Source: Rikenellaceae bacterium (GTDB lineage Bacteria; Bacteroidota; Bacteroidia; Bacteroidales; Rikenellaceae). Taken from it: a stretch of 64,000 nucleotides of DNA. Below are positions 33,116 to 42,227 of this stretch, in pieces; the first letter of the stretch is position 1; each line of letters begins with the position of its first letter. The stretch spans positions 62,001 to 126,000 of the forward strand of contig JAFRZW010000002.1 in the NCBI GenBank assembly GCA_017442365.1, read 5' to 3'. A model generated the notes under the pieces. That model was given only the letters and a program-made list of their open reading frames with translations. It did no database searches and was not told the origin of the DNA. The position numbers and the translations under genes are program-made.

Positions 33116-33601
33116 ATGAGAACTGACCGTTACTTACTGAGAGCCGTAAAATATTTCGTGCTTTTGATCGTTTTGATCGTGGTGCTTTATGCGCTGGCGT
33201 ACTACTTCGAGGGCTCGCCGATGAGCGTCGAGGAGTATGTGGCAATGCTCATTGCCGATCCGCGTGCAAAGTGGTTGTTGCCGGTGTTTGGAGCATTGGC
33301 GTTGGCCTACCCCGCCTTCGGATATATGACCCGTTCGTTGCCGATCTCGCTCGAACAGAATCGTGTGGGTGTCGATGCAGCGATGCGTGCGTGCGATTTC
33401 GCTTTGGCGGGAGAGCGCGATGGGGTGCTGTTGTATCGAGCGACGTCGGCGGCACGTCGTGTGCGTCTGCTATGGGAGGACGAATTGGAGGTTTGGTCGG
33501 AGGGCGATCGAACGATGATTCGTGGTCATCGTGCGGCGGTGGTGCAGGTCATCTATCGCTCGGAAATCTATATGCGAAAAGAGAATGGCGAAGAACTCTA
33601 A
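33116..33601 (+). CDS. Hypothetical two-helix membrane protein
   Basis: The 161-residue protein has two hydrophobic segments (about residues 12-30 and 55-73) and then a soluble basic domain of about 85 residues with short beta-like stretches (DGVLLYRAT, EDELEVWSEG, VVQVIYRSEIYM). No family is recognised. Its end overlaps the protease gene by 17 bp, so the two are probably translated together, which suggests an envelope role. Confidence 0.7.
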   Translation: MRTDRYLLRAVKYFVLLIVLIVVLYALAYYFEGSPMSVEEYVAMLIADPRAKWLLPVFGALALAYPAFGYMTRSLPISLEQNRVGVDAAMRACDFALAGERDGVLLYRATSAARRVRLLWEDELEVWSEGDRTMIRGHRAAVVQVIYRSEIYMRKENGEEL

Positions 33602-35288
33602 ACATACGATGCGTCGTGTTGGCGCGGTGATGGGTGCTGTGGCTGTGGCGGTTGTGCTGATGGCCTCGGCGCGTAATGACTTTGCGTTGGGTCGCAATAT
33701 CGAGGTGTTGATCAATATGATGCGCGAGCTGCACGTGCTCTATGTCGATGAGACCGATCCTGCCGAGCTGATGAAGAATGCGGCTGAGGGTATGACCTCG
33801 ACGCTCGATCCTTACACGGCATATATGCCCGAGAAGGAGGTTGCGGAGTTCGAGATGATGACCACAGGCAAGTATGGCGGTGTGGGTTCGTTGATCCGCC
33901 AGAAGGGTGATTATGTGCGCTTTGCCGAGCCTTACAAGGGGCGTCCGGCCGATCGTGCAGGAATCAAGATTGGCGACCGAATCCTCGAAATCGACGGAGT
34001 GTCGGCCAAGGGAATGACGGTCGATCAGGTGAGCAACCGCCTGAAAGGCGACCCCGAAACCGAGGTCCGTTTGAAGGTAGCGCGATTGGTCGATGACAGC
34101 GTGATGAATCTGACGCTGCGCCGCGAGCGAATTTCGATATCGGGTGTGCAATACGCGGGTTGGCTGAACGACTCGATCGGTTACATTGCGCACGCCGATT
34201 TTAGCGAGGGTTGTGCAGCGGATCTGCGTCGTGAGTTGATGAAGATGCGCGAGACGGGACGCCTGCGGGGTCTGGTGCTCGACTATCGCGGTAATGGTGG
34301 CGGCATTGTGCAGGAGGCCGTTGAGATTCTGTCGATGTTCCTGCCCAAGGGTACGAAGGTGCTCGAAATGAAGGGTCGCACCGAGGAGATGAGCCACGTC
34401 TATCGAACTGATAAAGAGCCGATTGATGTCCAGCTGCCGATCGTGGTGCTGACCAATAGCGGTTCGGCATCGGCAGCCGAGATCGTAGCGGGAGCGTTGC
34501 AGGATATGGACCGTGCTGTGCTGATGGGACGTCGCACGTTCGGTAAGGGTCTGGTGCAATCGACCCGCTCGGTGGGCTATGGCGACTACTTGAAGGTTAC
34601 GACGGCCAAATATTATATGCCCAGCGGGCGCTGTATTCAGGCAATCGACTACGCACATCGCAACGACGATGGCTCGGTCGATTATGTACCCGATTCGTTG
34701 ATCCGCGAGTTCGCCACTCGCGGCGGTCGTAAGGTCTATGATGGAGGTGGCGTGATGCCCGATGTGGTGCGCGAGGCGGAGTATGCGACCCGTTTTGTGC
34801 TGACGCTCTATGCCGAAGGTCATATCGAGGACTATGCCGACGACTATGCAAAGGCGCACGATGCGCAACTGCAAACGATGGATCCCGCGACATTCTCGAT
34901 CTCGGACGCCGACTTCGAACAGTTTGTCGAGATGATGCGCGACCGCAAGACCTCGTACCGTTCGCAGAGCAGTCAGTATGCCGATGTGGTACGTCGTGCG
35001 GCGGAGCAGGAGCGCCACGACTCGACGGTGCTGGCCGATATTCGCCGTTTGGAGCGCGCGCTCGAAGGCGATATGGAGAGCAATCTGCGTCGCCATCGCG
35101 CGGAGTTGATGGACGCAATCAATACTCAGATAATTCTTCGCTACTGCTACTCGGAGGGTGTGTCGATCTACAATCTGCAAGATGATCGGGACGCGGCGGC
35201 GGCAGTCGAGCTGTTGGGTAATATGGCTGAGTACCAGCGTATTTTGCGCGAGCAGGATACCGCACGCCAGCACAAACGCGACGAATAA
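33585..35288 (+). CDS. C-terminal processing peptidase, S41 family
   Basis: Start taken at ATG 33585 (MAKNSKHTMRRVG), with 33609 as an alternative that avoids overlap. A signal anchor (about 12-27) is followed by a PDZ domain (about 88-170, GGVGSLIRQ, DRAGIKIGDRILEIDG). The S41 core has the catalytic Ser in NSGSASAAEIVAGAL and Lys in RRTFGKGLVQ. The C-terminal 150 residues are helical and charged. CtpA/Prc enzymes cut periplasmic proteins from their C-termini. The 567-residue length is usual for Bacteroidetes members. Confidence 0.92.
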   Translation: MAKNSKHTMRRVGAVMGAVAVAVVLMASARNDFALGRNIEVLINMMRELHVLYVDETDPAELMKNAAEGMTSTLDPYTAYMPEKEVAEFEMMTTGKYGGVGSLIRQKGDYVRFAEPYKGRPADRAGIKIGDRILEIDGVSAKGMTVDQVSNRLKGDPETEVRLKVARLVDDSVMNLTLRRERISISGVQYAGWLNDSIGYIAHADFSEGCAADLRRELMKMRETGRLRGLVLDYRGNGGGIVQEAVEILSMFLPKGTKVLEMKGRTEEMSHVYRTDKEPIDVQLPIVVLTNSGSASAAEIVAGALQDMDRAVLMGRRTFGKGLVQSTRSVGYGDYLKVTTAKYYMPSGRCIQAIDYAHRNDDGSVDYVPDSLIREFATRGGRKVYDGGGVMPDVVREAEYATRFVLTLYAEGHIEDYADDYAKAHDAQLQTMDPATFSISDADFEQFVEMMRDRKTSYRSQSSQYADVVRRAAEQERHDSTVLADIRRLERALEGDMESNLRRHRAELMDAINTQIILRYCYSEGVSIYNLQDDRDAAAAVELLGNMAEYQRILREQDTARQHKRDE

Positions 35289-35329
35289 GCAATAGAAAAC
35301 ATTACTACGTACAAAAACGATCATAAACG

Positions 35330-36502
35330 ATGAAACGCCTAACTCGCCTGCTAACCTTCCGCAACCGTATGGTTGTGATTGTATTGGGTCTTGTGCTGGC
35401 CTGCGCGTCGCTCTTCTTCACCTCGCGAATGGCGCAGTCGCTCCGCGAGAAGGAGCAGCACGATGTGCAGATATGGGCAATGGCGATGGAGCGCTCGGGT
35501 AGTTCGAGTATGTTTGTCGATGGCGATCCACTGATGGCTGAGATCATCTCGGGCCGTAACAATATCCCGCTGATTATCACCGACAACAACCTACGTGTGC
35601 TCGAATCGCACCTGATCCCCCAATCGGTGATCAACCACCCCGACCTGCTGCGCGAAAAGATCGACCAGCTGACCGAAAAGAATAGCCCGATCGTGATTCG
35701 CAACCGCTGGAATCCGCAGGATAACATCTATATCTTCTATGGCGAGTCGCGTCTGTTGCGGACGCTGTACTATTTCCCGCTGGTTCAGTTGGTTGTGGTT
35801 GTGATCTTCATCTTGTTTGGCTACATTGCGTTCAGTTCGTCGAAGCAGGACGAGCAGAATCGCGTCTGGATCGGTCTGGCAAAGGAGACGGCACACCAAC
35901 TCGGTACGCCGACCTCGTCGTTGTTGGGCTGGATCGAGTATCTGCGCACGCAGGAGATCGATCAGACGGCTGTCGATGAGATGAATAAAGACCTTACGCA
36001 CCTGATGAAGATTGTCGATCGTTTCTCGAAGATCGGCTCCGAAACGGTGCTCGCCTCGGCCAATATCAACGAGGTTGTGGGTGGCTGTGTGATGTATTTC
36101 CGCACACGTATTCCGCGCAACGTAACGCTCGACTACAACGGTCTGGCAACAGCTCCCGTGCAGGCGATGATCAACTCGGCGCTGTTCGAGTGGGTGGTCG
36201 AGAACCTGCTGAAAAATTCGCTCGATGCGCTGCAAGGTCAGGGCGCGATCAATGTTACGATCTCGTCTAACTCCGAAAGTGTCTTTGTCGATGTGCGCGA
36301 TACGGGTAAGGGCATCGCCCGCAGCAATTGGAAACGAATCTTCGAACCCGGTTTCACGACCAAGACGCGCGGTTGGGGTCTGGGACTCTCGCTCAGCCGC
36401 CGCATTATCGAGGAGTATCACAAGGGTCGTATCGCGGTGATCGACTCCGAGATTGGCAAGGGAACGACGATTCGTATAACCCTCAAACGTATATTCGAAT
36501 AG
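35330..36502 (+). CDS. Membrane sensor histidine kinase
   Basis: The 390-residue protein has membrane segments at about residues 12-28 and 144-164, enclosing a periplasmic sensor domain of about 115 residues. The H-box KETAHQLGTPTSSLLGW has its phospho-accepting His at about residue 189. The kinase domain has the N-box NLLKNSLDAL, DTGKGI and GWGLGLSLSRR. No response regulator gene is adjacent, so its partner is elsewhere. The DUF4271 gene follows after 6 bp. Confidence 0.92.
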   Translation: MKRLTRLLTFRNRMVVIVLGLVLACASLFFTSRMAQSLREKEQHDVQIWAMAMERSGSSSMFVDGDPLMAEIISGRNNIPLIITDNNLRVLESHLIPQSVINHPDLLREKIDQLTEKNSPIVIRNRWNPQDNIYIFYGESRLLRTLYYFPLVQLVVVVIFILFGYIAFSSSKQDEQNRVWIGLAKETAHQLGTPTSSLLGWIEYLRTQEIDQTAVDEMNKDLTHLMKIVDRFSKIGSETVLASANINEVVGGCVMYFRTRIPRNVTLDYNGLATAPVQAMINSALFEWVVENLLKNSLDALQGQGAINVTISSNSESVFVDVRDTGKGIARSNWKRIFEPGFTTKTRGWGLGLSLSRRIIEEYHKGRIAVIDSEIGKGTTIRITLKRIFE

Positions 36503-36508
36503 AAGCAA

Positions 36509-37423
36509 GTGAATCAGCACGATACCATATATAATAACGCTCACGCGAGTAGCGACACGCTTGCCACTATCTCGACCCCGATTGAACAACCATCGGTGCT
36601 CGGTTTTGAGGCGCTGGGCGAGGCTTTGGTGCGCACCGATAGTGTGATGTACCGCGAGGTGCCGAGCGATTCGGTGGCAACAGCCGAGGCTGTGGCGATC
36701 TATGGTACTCTGACCGAGAGTGTGCCTGCGCGCCTGCACGATCGCTCGGCTACGAACAGCCCTTTCACCTCGTCGGTGGCATTTCAGACGAGTGTCATAG
36801 CGTTGCTGGTGGTCTATGTGCTGCTCATCTATCGCTTTCGTAGCGACATTGTTGCGCTGTTGAGCAATCGCAAGGCTCTGCGCGAGGAGATCGAAAATTC
36901 GAGTCAAGGAAGCGTCTATGGTCGATTTTTCTCGACCACGGTGGGCGTAGGATTGTTGCTTAGTGCGATTATGGTGGTCAAGGGTGCCGATCTGGTTCCC
37001 GCAATGGCGAGCGGCGTGATCGCACCAAGCTGGATCTACACCGTCGCGGTACCCGCAGTGCTGATTGTAACGATGGTGGTTTTGGCGGTGCAAATAGCTC
37101 TGTTATGGGTGATTGGAGGCGTGGCAATGTGCTCGGACGTAACCTCGATGTTGCTGCGTTTGCGCAAAATTTCCTTCTCAATTTTTGCAATTTTGTGCGC
37201 TCCGAGCGTTTTGCTCTATGCTTTGAGCGAAATTGGACAGTCAAAAGTGTTTTTGTATCTTATTGTAGCTGAGGTAATTACGTTTTTAGTGGCCTTTTTG
37301 TACGAAACTTTTGTCTTGTTTGTCTCGAAAAAAATTTCCGTTTTGCATTGGATTTTGTACCTTTGCACCGTGGAATTATTCCCTGTCAGTCTGATAGTTC
37401 TGACTGTAATGAGAGAGTTTTAA
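36509..37423 (+). CDS. DUF4271 family membrane protein
   Basis: The start is a GTG at 36509, 6 bp after the kinase stop. The 304-residue product has a polar N-terminal region of about 90 residues and then about six membrane helices. In Bacteroidetes, DUF4271 proteins are found next to hemD, as here (6 bp gap). The function is unknown. The 3' end contains an internal -7 box (TACCTTTG) for the following gene. Confidence 0.75.
   Translation: MNQHDTIYNNAHASSDTLATISTPIEQPSVLGFEALGEALVRTDSVMYREVPSDSVATAEAVAIYGTLTESVPARLHDRSATNSPFTSSVAFQTSVIALLVVYVLLIYRFRSDIVALLSNRKALREEIENSSQGSVYGRFFSTTVGVGLLLSAIMVVKGADLVPAMASGVIAPSWIYTVAVPAVLIVTMVVLAVQIALLWVIGGVAMCSDVTSMLLRLRKISFSIFAILCAPSVLLYALSEIGQSKVFLYLIVAEVITFLVAFLYETFVLFVSKKISVLHWILYLCTVELFPVSLIVLTVMREF
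37358..37365 (+). promoter_or_regulatory. Internal -7 box upstream of hemD
   Basis: TACCTTTG lies inside the end of the DUF4271 gene, 65 bp before the hemD ATG; an exact -7 match in an A/T-rich patch unlike the rest of the gene. The -33 element is weak. Confidence 0.5.
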
Positions 37424-37429
37424 TAAGAG

Positions 37430-38428
37430 ATGAGTATTAAGAAAATTTTGGTATCACAGCCACAACCGGCTATTATCGAAAAATCACCTTTCTTCGAAAT
37501 CGTACGCAAGCATAAGGTCGAAATCAATTACAACCCCTTCAACCGTGTTCAAGGCGTGAGCCTCAAAGAGTTCAGGGGTCAGCGCGTCGAGATTCTGACG
37601 CATACAGCAGTAATCTTCACCAGTCGTACAACGGTCGATAGCTTCTTCCATATCTGCGAGGAGGCTCGAATCACTGTGCCCGAAACGATGAAGTATATCT
37701 GCCAGACCGAGGCCGTAGCACTCTATTTGCAGAAATATATCGTCTATCGTAAGCGTAAGATTTTCTTTGCCAATGGCTCATTTACCAACTTCTTGGAGCT
37801 GATCATTAAGCACAAGGACGAGAAGTATATGCTCGCTCTGAGTGAGCCTCACAAGCCCGAACTGCCCGAGGCTTTGGAGCGCCTGAAACTCAATGTCGAT
37901 AAGGTGATTCTGGCTAAGACCGTCCAGACCGATGTGTCGAATCTGCCCCTTGCAGAGTATGATCTGGTGGCTCTCTACTCGCCCTCGGACGTTGCTGCGT
38001 TCAAGTGTGCATACGAGGGTAAGGCGTTGCCTCGTGTGGCAACCTTTGGCGATGCGACGGCTCGTGCCGCTGTGGCAGCAGGCATCACGATCAATGTGAT
38101 GGCACCCACACCCGCCGCTCCGTCGATGACTAAGGCTATCGACATCTATTTGGGTAAATTGGCTGCCGGTGAGGAGGTTGCACCTGTTGAGCTGGGCGAA
38201 AGCAAGGATAACGAGGAGTTTATTCGCACCCAGCAGGCTAAGTTGGCCAAGAAGACTCGCGTCCGCAAGAGCGCGACGGCGGCTACTGCACCTGCTAAAA
38301 AGGCTCCCGCGACCAAGAAAACCACCGCGACCAAAGCGACCGCAAAAAGTGCAACCAAGAGCACCGCAACCAAAAAGACAACAACCACGAAGAGCGTAAC
38401 GAAGAAGGCTACGGTAGCCAAAGCGTAG
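37430..38428 (+). CDS. hemD: Uroporphyrinogen-III synthase family protein with histone-like basic tail
   Basis: Residues 1-255 form the bilobed HemD fold: LVSQPQPAIIEKSPFFEIV at the N-terminus, AVIFTSRTTVDSFF, VALYSPSDVAAF and the ATFGDATARAAVAAG segment. HemD closes hydroxymethylbilane into uroporphyrinogen III. From about residue 275 a tail of almost 60 residues made of Lys, Ala and Thr (KKAPATKKTTATKATAK type) follows, similar to histone H1 or AlgP repeats. No other haem gene is adjacent. The neighbours DUF4271 upstream and rnpA downstream fit the Bacteroidetes arrangement. Confidence 0.85.
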   Translation: MSIKKILVSQPQPAIIEKSPFFEIVRKHKVEINYNPFNRVQGVSLKEFRGQRVEILTHTAVIFTSRTTVDSFFHICEEARITVPETMKYICQTEAVALYLQKYIVYRKRKIFFANGSFTNFLELIIKHKDEKYMLALSEPHKPELPEALERLKLNVDKVILAKTVQTDVSNLPLAEYDLVALYSPSDVAAFKCAYEGKALPRVATFGDATARAAVAAGITINVMAPTPAAPSMTKAIDIYLGKLAAGEEVAPVELGESKDNEEFIRTQQAKLAKKTRVRKSATAATAPAKKAPATKKTTATKATAKSATKSTATKKTTTTKSVTKKATVAKA

Positions 38429-38506
38429 TTGCGTTCTGAGTTAAAGATATTTCACACGTAAGTCGGTGGTGGCACTTCCACCTCCGACTTTTTTCGAAAA
38501 GAGCCG

Positions 38507-38968
38507 ATGTCCGAACAGACCCTAACACGCGCCGAGCGATTGCGATCGCTCAAAGTGATCCGCCGCCTCTTCGAGGAGGGACGGAGCGGGTTTGTCTATC
38601 CGTTCCGCTACTTGTGGTTGGCAGACGAGGACGAGGGCACGACCGAGATTGTGGGGGCGAGCACGACCGAGATTGTGGATGCGAGCGCGACCGAGATCGT
38701 TGAGGCGAGCGCGACCGAGGTAGTGTCGGGCGGTGTCGAGGTGCTGTTCTCGGTGCCCAAGCGCTTTTTGAAACGTGCCAACAAACGCAATTTGGTGCGT
38801 CGTCGCGCTAAGGAGGCCTACCGTTTGGGCAAGGGCGAGATAGTCGCTGCGGCGGGCAAGCGCAAAGTGCGTATCGCGCTGGTTTATAGCACAAAAAAGA
38901 TTCACGAATACCGAACAATCAACAATGCCATCGAGCGAATTTTGGGCGAAATTAGTCGCAATCTGTAA
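38507..38968 (+). CDS. rnpA: Ribonuclease P protein component with octapeptide repeat insertion
   Basis: RnpA binds RNase P RNA and helps tRNA 5' maturation. The N-terminal [20 protein letters not shown] and the RNR box [16 protein letters not shown] are present. Between the first beta strands ([10 protein letters not shown]) and [11 protein letters not shown] there is an insertion of about 30 residues made of four copies of [A/T]TE[I/V]V-x-x-[S/G]. This raises the length to 153 residues against roughly 115-135. The 3' end overlaps yidD by 44 bp, the common rnpA-yidD arrangement. Confidence 0.92.
   Translation: MSEQTLTRAERLRSLKVIRRLFEEGRSGFVYPFRYLWLADEDEGTTEIVGASTTEIVDASATEIVEASATEVVSGGVEVLFSVPKRFLKRANKRNLVRRRAKEAYRLGKGEIVAAAGKRKVRIALVYSTKKIHEYRTINNAIERILGEISRNL
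38639..38734 (+). repeat. 24-bp tandem repeat inside rnpA
   Basis: Three clear copies (38639-38662, 38663-38686, 38687-38710) and a decayed fourth (to 38734) of a 24-bp unit ACGACCGAGATTGTGGnnGC plus GAGC. The unit is in frame and encodes eight residues. Confidence 0.9.
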
Positions 38969-39185
38969 GCGCGTGTGCGTGGCACCTCTGTTGCTGTTGG
39001 TGAGGTTCTATCAGAAGTTCATCTCGCCACTTACGCCACCCTCGTGTCGCTACACACCCACCTGCTCGCAGTATGCCGTCGAGGCACTCCGCAAGTATGG
39101 CCCAATCAAAGGTAGTTGGCTGACAATCAAACGTTTATCGCGTTGTCATCCGTGGGGTGGCAGTGGATATGATCCTGTACCGTAG
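38925..39185 (+). CDS. yidD: Membrane protein insertion efficiency factor YidD
   Basis: The 86-residue protein carries the YidD signature: [20 protein letters not shown], then [12 protein letters not shown] and the [12 protein letters not shown] end, with the three conserved Cys. It assists YidC-dependent membrane insertion. The ATG at 38925 lies within rnpA. The stop is 1 bp from the stop of kdsC on the other strand, so there is no space for a separate terminator. Confidence 0.92.
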   Translation: MPSSEFWAKLVAICKRVCVAPLLLLVRFYQKFISPLTPPSCRYTPTCSQYAVEALRKYGPIKGSWLTIKRLSRCHPWGGSGYDPVP

Positions 39186-39186
39186 T

Positions 39187-39726
39187 CTATGCTGACGTTA
39201 CGTCGCCGGCAACGCCTTCGCAGTTTTTCGCCCAGCAGTCTTGGGCGCGGAGGGTCTGCTCGATGATGTCGCGCACGCAGCCGTAACCTCCCTTAAACTC
39301 AGATATATAGCGTGCAGCCTCGATGATCTCGGAACAAGCATCGGCAGGAGCAACGGGGATCCCCACAGCGCGCATACACTCCAAATCGGGAATGTCGTCG
39401 CCCATATAGATCACCTCCGATGGATCCAAACCCTCGTCGGCCATAAATCGCTTTAACTCAGCGATTTTGTCGGTGCAGCCGTCGATAAATCGTGTTACTT
39501 TGTAGTAGGCAAAGCGGCGGCGCAGCAGCTCGCCACGACCACCCGTGATGATACACACTTTGTAGCCCATTCGGTTGGCATAGACCAGCGCGTAGCCATC
39601 TTTGGCGTTGTACTTGCGAATGAAATCACCGTTGGGCAGGGGCATAATGCCGCCGTCGGTGAATACGCCATCGACATCGAATACGAATGCCTTGACACGA
39701 GCAATGTCCTCTTTGAAATTTCCCAT
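39187..39726 (-). CDS. kdsC: 3-deoxy-D-manno-octulosonate 8-phosphate phosphatase (KdsC-like HAD)
   Basis: The 179-residue HAD phosphatase shows motif I FVFDVDGVFTDGG (residues 13-25), motif II IITGGR, the conserved Lys in TDKIAELKRF and motif III GDDIPDLECM. The absence of a cap domain and the short length fit KdsC, which makes Kdo for LPS. It is downstream of the YihY gene on the same strand (12-bp gap). Confidence 0.9.
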   Translation of the reverse strand: MGNFKEDIARVKAFVFDVDGVFTDGGIMPLPNGDFIRKYNAKDGYALVYANRMGYKVCIITGGRGELLRRRFAYYKVTRFIDGCTDKIAELKRFMADEGLDPSEVIYMGDDIPDLECMRAVGIPVAPADACSEIIEAARYISEFKGGYGCVRDIIEQTLRAQDCWAKNCEGVAGDVTSA

Positions 39727-39738
39727 ATATTCAAGTTG

Positions 39739-41040
39739 TTAATTTATTTCGGTAAAAAGTTGATTCATAGGCGAATGCAGAGCCTCTGTGGTGATAGCGT
39801 CGAGCAGTTGTGCAACGCTACGCACCTCGTCACTTTCGAGGATCTCGACACCCTGTTCGCCGTGCTGTTCGACGGTGGTGATGACGTCGTAGAGCGTGAT
39901 GCTGTGAACATCTTTGGCGGGGGCGTAGTAGGCCACCTTGTCGTTTTCGTCGCCTTTGATTTGGAGGATCAACCCTGCTTGTTCGAGTTCGAAAATGACG
40001 TCGCGCACGATTCGTACGGGCAGTTTCAGGCGGTGGCTGATCTGCTCGGACGACACCGCTCCTTGCTCCGAGATGAACGAGCGCGTGATGACTAACATCG
40101 TGGCTAACATCACTTTACGTCGGTTGTCGTGGCTGATGCGCAGCGATTCGCGCTCTTGTTCGAACTTCGAGATATTCTGGTAAGCGAAGGCCAGCTCGCC
40201 ACCGAAAAGTACGATCTGCCAGCTGGTTTGCAACCAGATGAGGAACAACGGCAGCGCGGCAAAACTGCCGTAAATTGCATTGTATGAGCTCATTGCCGAT
40301 TGCAGATAGACGTAACCCCATTGAAACAGCAGGAATGCCGTACCGCTGACGAGCGAGGCTGTCAGTGCGCTGGTGAATTGGACTTTGGTGTTGGGGAGTA
40401 CCATATAAACGAAGGTGAACATCGCCCAAATCAGCACGAGCGACACGCCATTCGACCAGATGTGGTAGAAGATCGAGTCGCTGATTCCGAGCCACTGATG
40501 CAGATAGTGAGCCACAGCATTTGACGAGAGCCACAGCACGGGAACTATCACAACCACAGCGATATAGTCGCTAAATTGGCGAGCGAAACCGCGCGAGCGT
40601 TTGACCTCCCAGATGTTGTTGAACGCCGCCTCGACCGACGAGAAGACCTGCATTACGGCCCAAAACAGAGCCAGCACGCTGAACGTTGCGAGCAGACCTC
40701 CGCGCGTGCGGGCGAGGGCGTTGTTTGCAAAACCTACGATGTAGTTGATAAATTCGGGGAATTGCGGCAGCGCATTGTGGAGCTCGCGGGTCAGGTTTTC
40801 GGCCATTCCAAAGCCCTTCATCACCGCAAAGATGATCGCTGCCAACGGCACGATCGCCATCAACGTATAGAACGTGAGCGAGGCCGAACGGGTCAGCGTA
40901 TCGTGCTCGATCACTCCGCGTGCGGTGTAGTAGAGCAGTTTGTATTGACGCAGTGCCCAACGCAGCAGGCGGCTACTGACCTCCTCCTCGCGCAGCCGAA
41001 AAATGCCGTCCGTCAGGAAATGTAACAATCTCTTTATCAT
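39739..41040 (-). CDS. YihY/BrkB family inner-membrane protein
   Basis: The start is placed at the ATG at 41038-41040 (MIKRLLHFLTDG); its first bases overlap the end of the methyltransferase gene. The 433-residue protein has about six membrane helices over residues 50-300, with the family motifs TRSASLTFYTLMAIVPL and the WVYLPNTK-like segment VYMVLPNTKV. A C-terminal domain of about 130 residues resembles a winged helix (SHRLKLPVRIVRDVIFELEQ). The family was once called RNase BN in error; its role is unknown. Confidence 0.88.
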   Translation of the reverse strand: MIKRLLHFLTDGIFRLREEEVSSRLLRWALRQYKLLYYTARGVIEHDTLTRSASLTFYTLMAIVPLAAIIFAVMKGFGMAENLTRELHNALPQFPEFINYIVGFANNALARTRGGLLATFSVLALFWAVMQVFSSVEAAFNNIWEVKRSRGFARQFSDYIAVVVIVPVLWLSSNAVAHYLHQWLGISDSIFYHIWSNGVSLVLIWAMFTFVYMVLPNTKVQFTSALTASLVSGTAFLLFQWGYVYLQSAMSSYNAIYGSFAALPLFLIWLQTSWQIVLFGGELAFAYQNISKFEQERESLRISHDNRRKVMLATMLVITRSFISEQGAVSSEQISHRLKLPVRIVRDVIFELEQAGLILQIKGDENDKVAYYAPAKDVHSITLYDVITTVEQHGEQGVEILESDEVRSVAQLLDAITTEALHSPMNQLFTEIN

Positions 41041-42227
41041 CGTGTTGTGAGTTCTTTCAGTTCCAAAGCCCATACTGCTCCGCCGCACTCGGTGAAGGCC
41101 CACAGCGCGTCGCCACCCTCGCTGACACCCAATCGTCGGCAGATCTCCGACGACGAGAGCGCGAGGTCGCGTTTGAGGGCCGTGAGACGACGTATCGAAC
41201 GACGTGCCAAATCGCGTTTCAGCTGCTTCGGGGCGAATGGCTGTGCCGTAACTATCTCATACACACGTGCTAACGCCACGCCTTCGGGTCGCTCTTCCGA
41301 AAGATAAAAACCGTCCGCAGTGCAAGCCTTTGCCGTGGGTACGAACTCCGCAAAGTAGGTCGCGGTGAGGCGAGCCTTGCGCAACGCCACGTCGGGCGAG
41401 AGCAGGTAGCGTGCCGCGAGCGGATTGGTGGCCATCGTCGGAGCCACAAGCGCACTGCTCGCGCAGCTATATTCGCCGACACCTATTGCGGTGGCAGTTA
41501 GTGTGTTATGAGCGAAGGTGCGATCCCATTCGGCTATGACCTCCTTGCATTCGCCCGCCAGCGAAACCACCTCGACACGGCACTGCGAGCCGAACATTCG
41601 CTCGGCCTCAGCAACATCGAACAGAGGCGAATTTTTGATCACTACGCGCGGTGCAAGTCGTTGAAGACGAGGCATTAACGCCACCACATCGGGCGAACAA
41701 CACTCCAACAGTACCTGTCGTCGTCCGTCGGCCGAACGACGGTCGGGATCGGCATAAATCTGGTCGAACGTACCCTCGTCGGCTGTCGCCACAACCTCCT
41801 CGGCCGAGCCGCAAACGACCTCGATGTTGGTGGCTCCCAAGCGTCGGAAATTCTCGCGTGCGATGGCAGCTAACACCTCATCGCGCTCGACGGTCGTAAC
41901 CCTCTCAAATCGTTTCGAAAGGTACAACGCATCGACGCCCAAACCACACGTAAGATCCAAACAATGAGCACCTTTACCGCGTTTGTGTGCGGCAGTTTCC
42001 TCGCTCGACGACTGCTCGAAAGCGCGTTGCGGAACCACGCACCGAGCGGCATAGTACGACGGTAGTTTGCGTCGGGCACGTTGCAGATACTTCACAACCG
42101 ACGCCACCACCGATGCCGACGGCACCGACCGATCGAGCGCCACCCGCAGTGGATCGCGCTCCAAATTGGCCTCGATAGCCGCCTGCACATCGTCGCGCAG
42201 CAATATATTCAGTTCGTCGAAGGTCAT
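41037..42227 (-). CDS. PG_1098-like class I SAM methyltransferase with THUMP-like domain
   Basis: The start is set at the ATG at 42225-42227 (MTFDELNILLRDDV), overlapping the end of the comEC-like gene by 4 bp. The 396-residue protein has an N-terminal ferredoxin-like part. The SAM motif CLDLTCGLGVDALYLSKRF is at about residue 95, followed by a DPDRRS catalytic-type loop and a C-terminal THUMP-like region. Homologues in Porphyromonas (PG_1098) are structural-genomics targets; the RNA or protein substrate is unknown. Confidence 0.78.
   Translation of the reverse strand: MTFDELNILLRDDVQAAIEANLERDPLRVALDRSVPSASVVASVVKYLQRARRKLPSYYAARCVVPQRAFEQSSSEETAAHKRGKGAHCLDLTCGLGVDALYLSKRFERVTTVERDEVLAAIARENFRRLGATNIEVVCGSAEEVVATADEGTFDQIYADPDRRSADGRRQVLLECCSPDVVALMPRLQRLAPRVVIKNSPLFDVAEAERMFGSQCRVEVVSLAGECKEVIAEWDRTFAHNTLTATAIGVGEYSCASSALVAPTMATNPLAARYLLSPDVALRKARLTATYFAEFVPTAKACTADGFYLSEERPEGVALARVYEIVTAQPFAPKQLKRDLARRSIRRLTALKRDLALSSSEICRRLGVSEGGDALWAFTECGGAVWALELKELTTR

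Noticed and set aside
33549..35324. 591-codon frame opposite the S41 protease gene
   Set aside because: Antisense shadow of a conserved gene with clear domains; composition is His/Arg/Thr-rich and no family is recognisable.
35591..37093. 500-codon frame opposite the histidine kinase and DUF4271 genes
   Set aside because: Spans two real genes on the other strand and has no signal or domain; shadow frame.
41041..41103. Longer N-terminus for the YihY gene
   Set aside because: The extra codons overlap the methyltransferase gene and are not conserved-looking; the ATG at 41038-41040 with a 4-bp overlap fits better.
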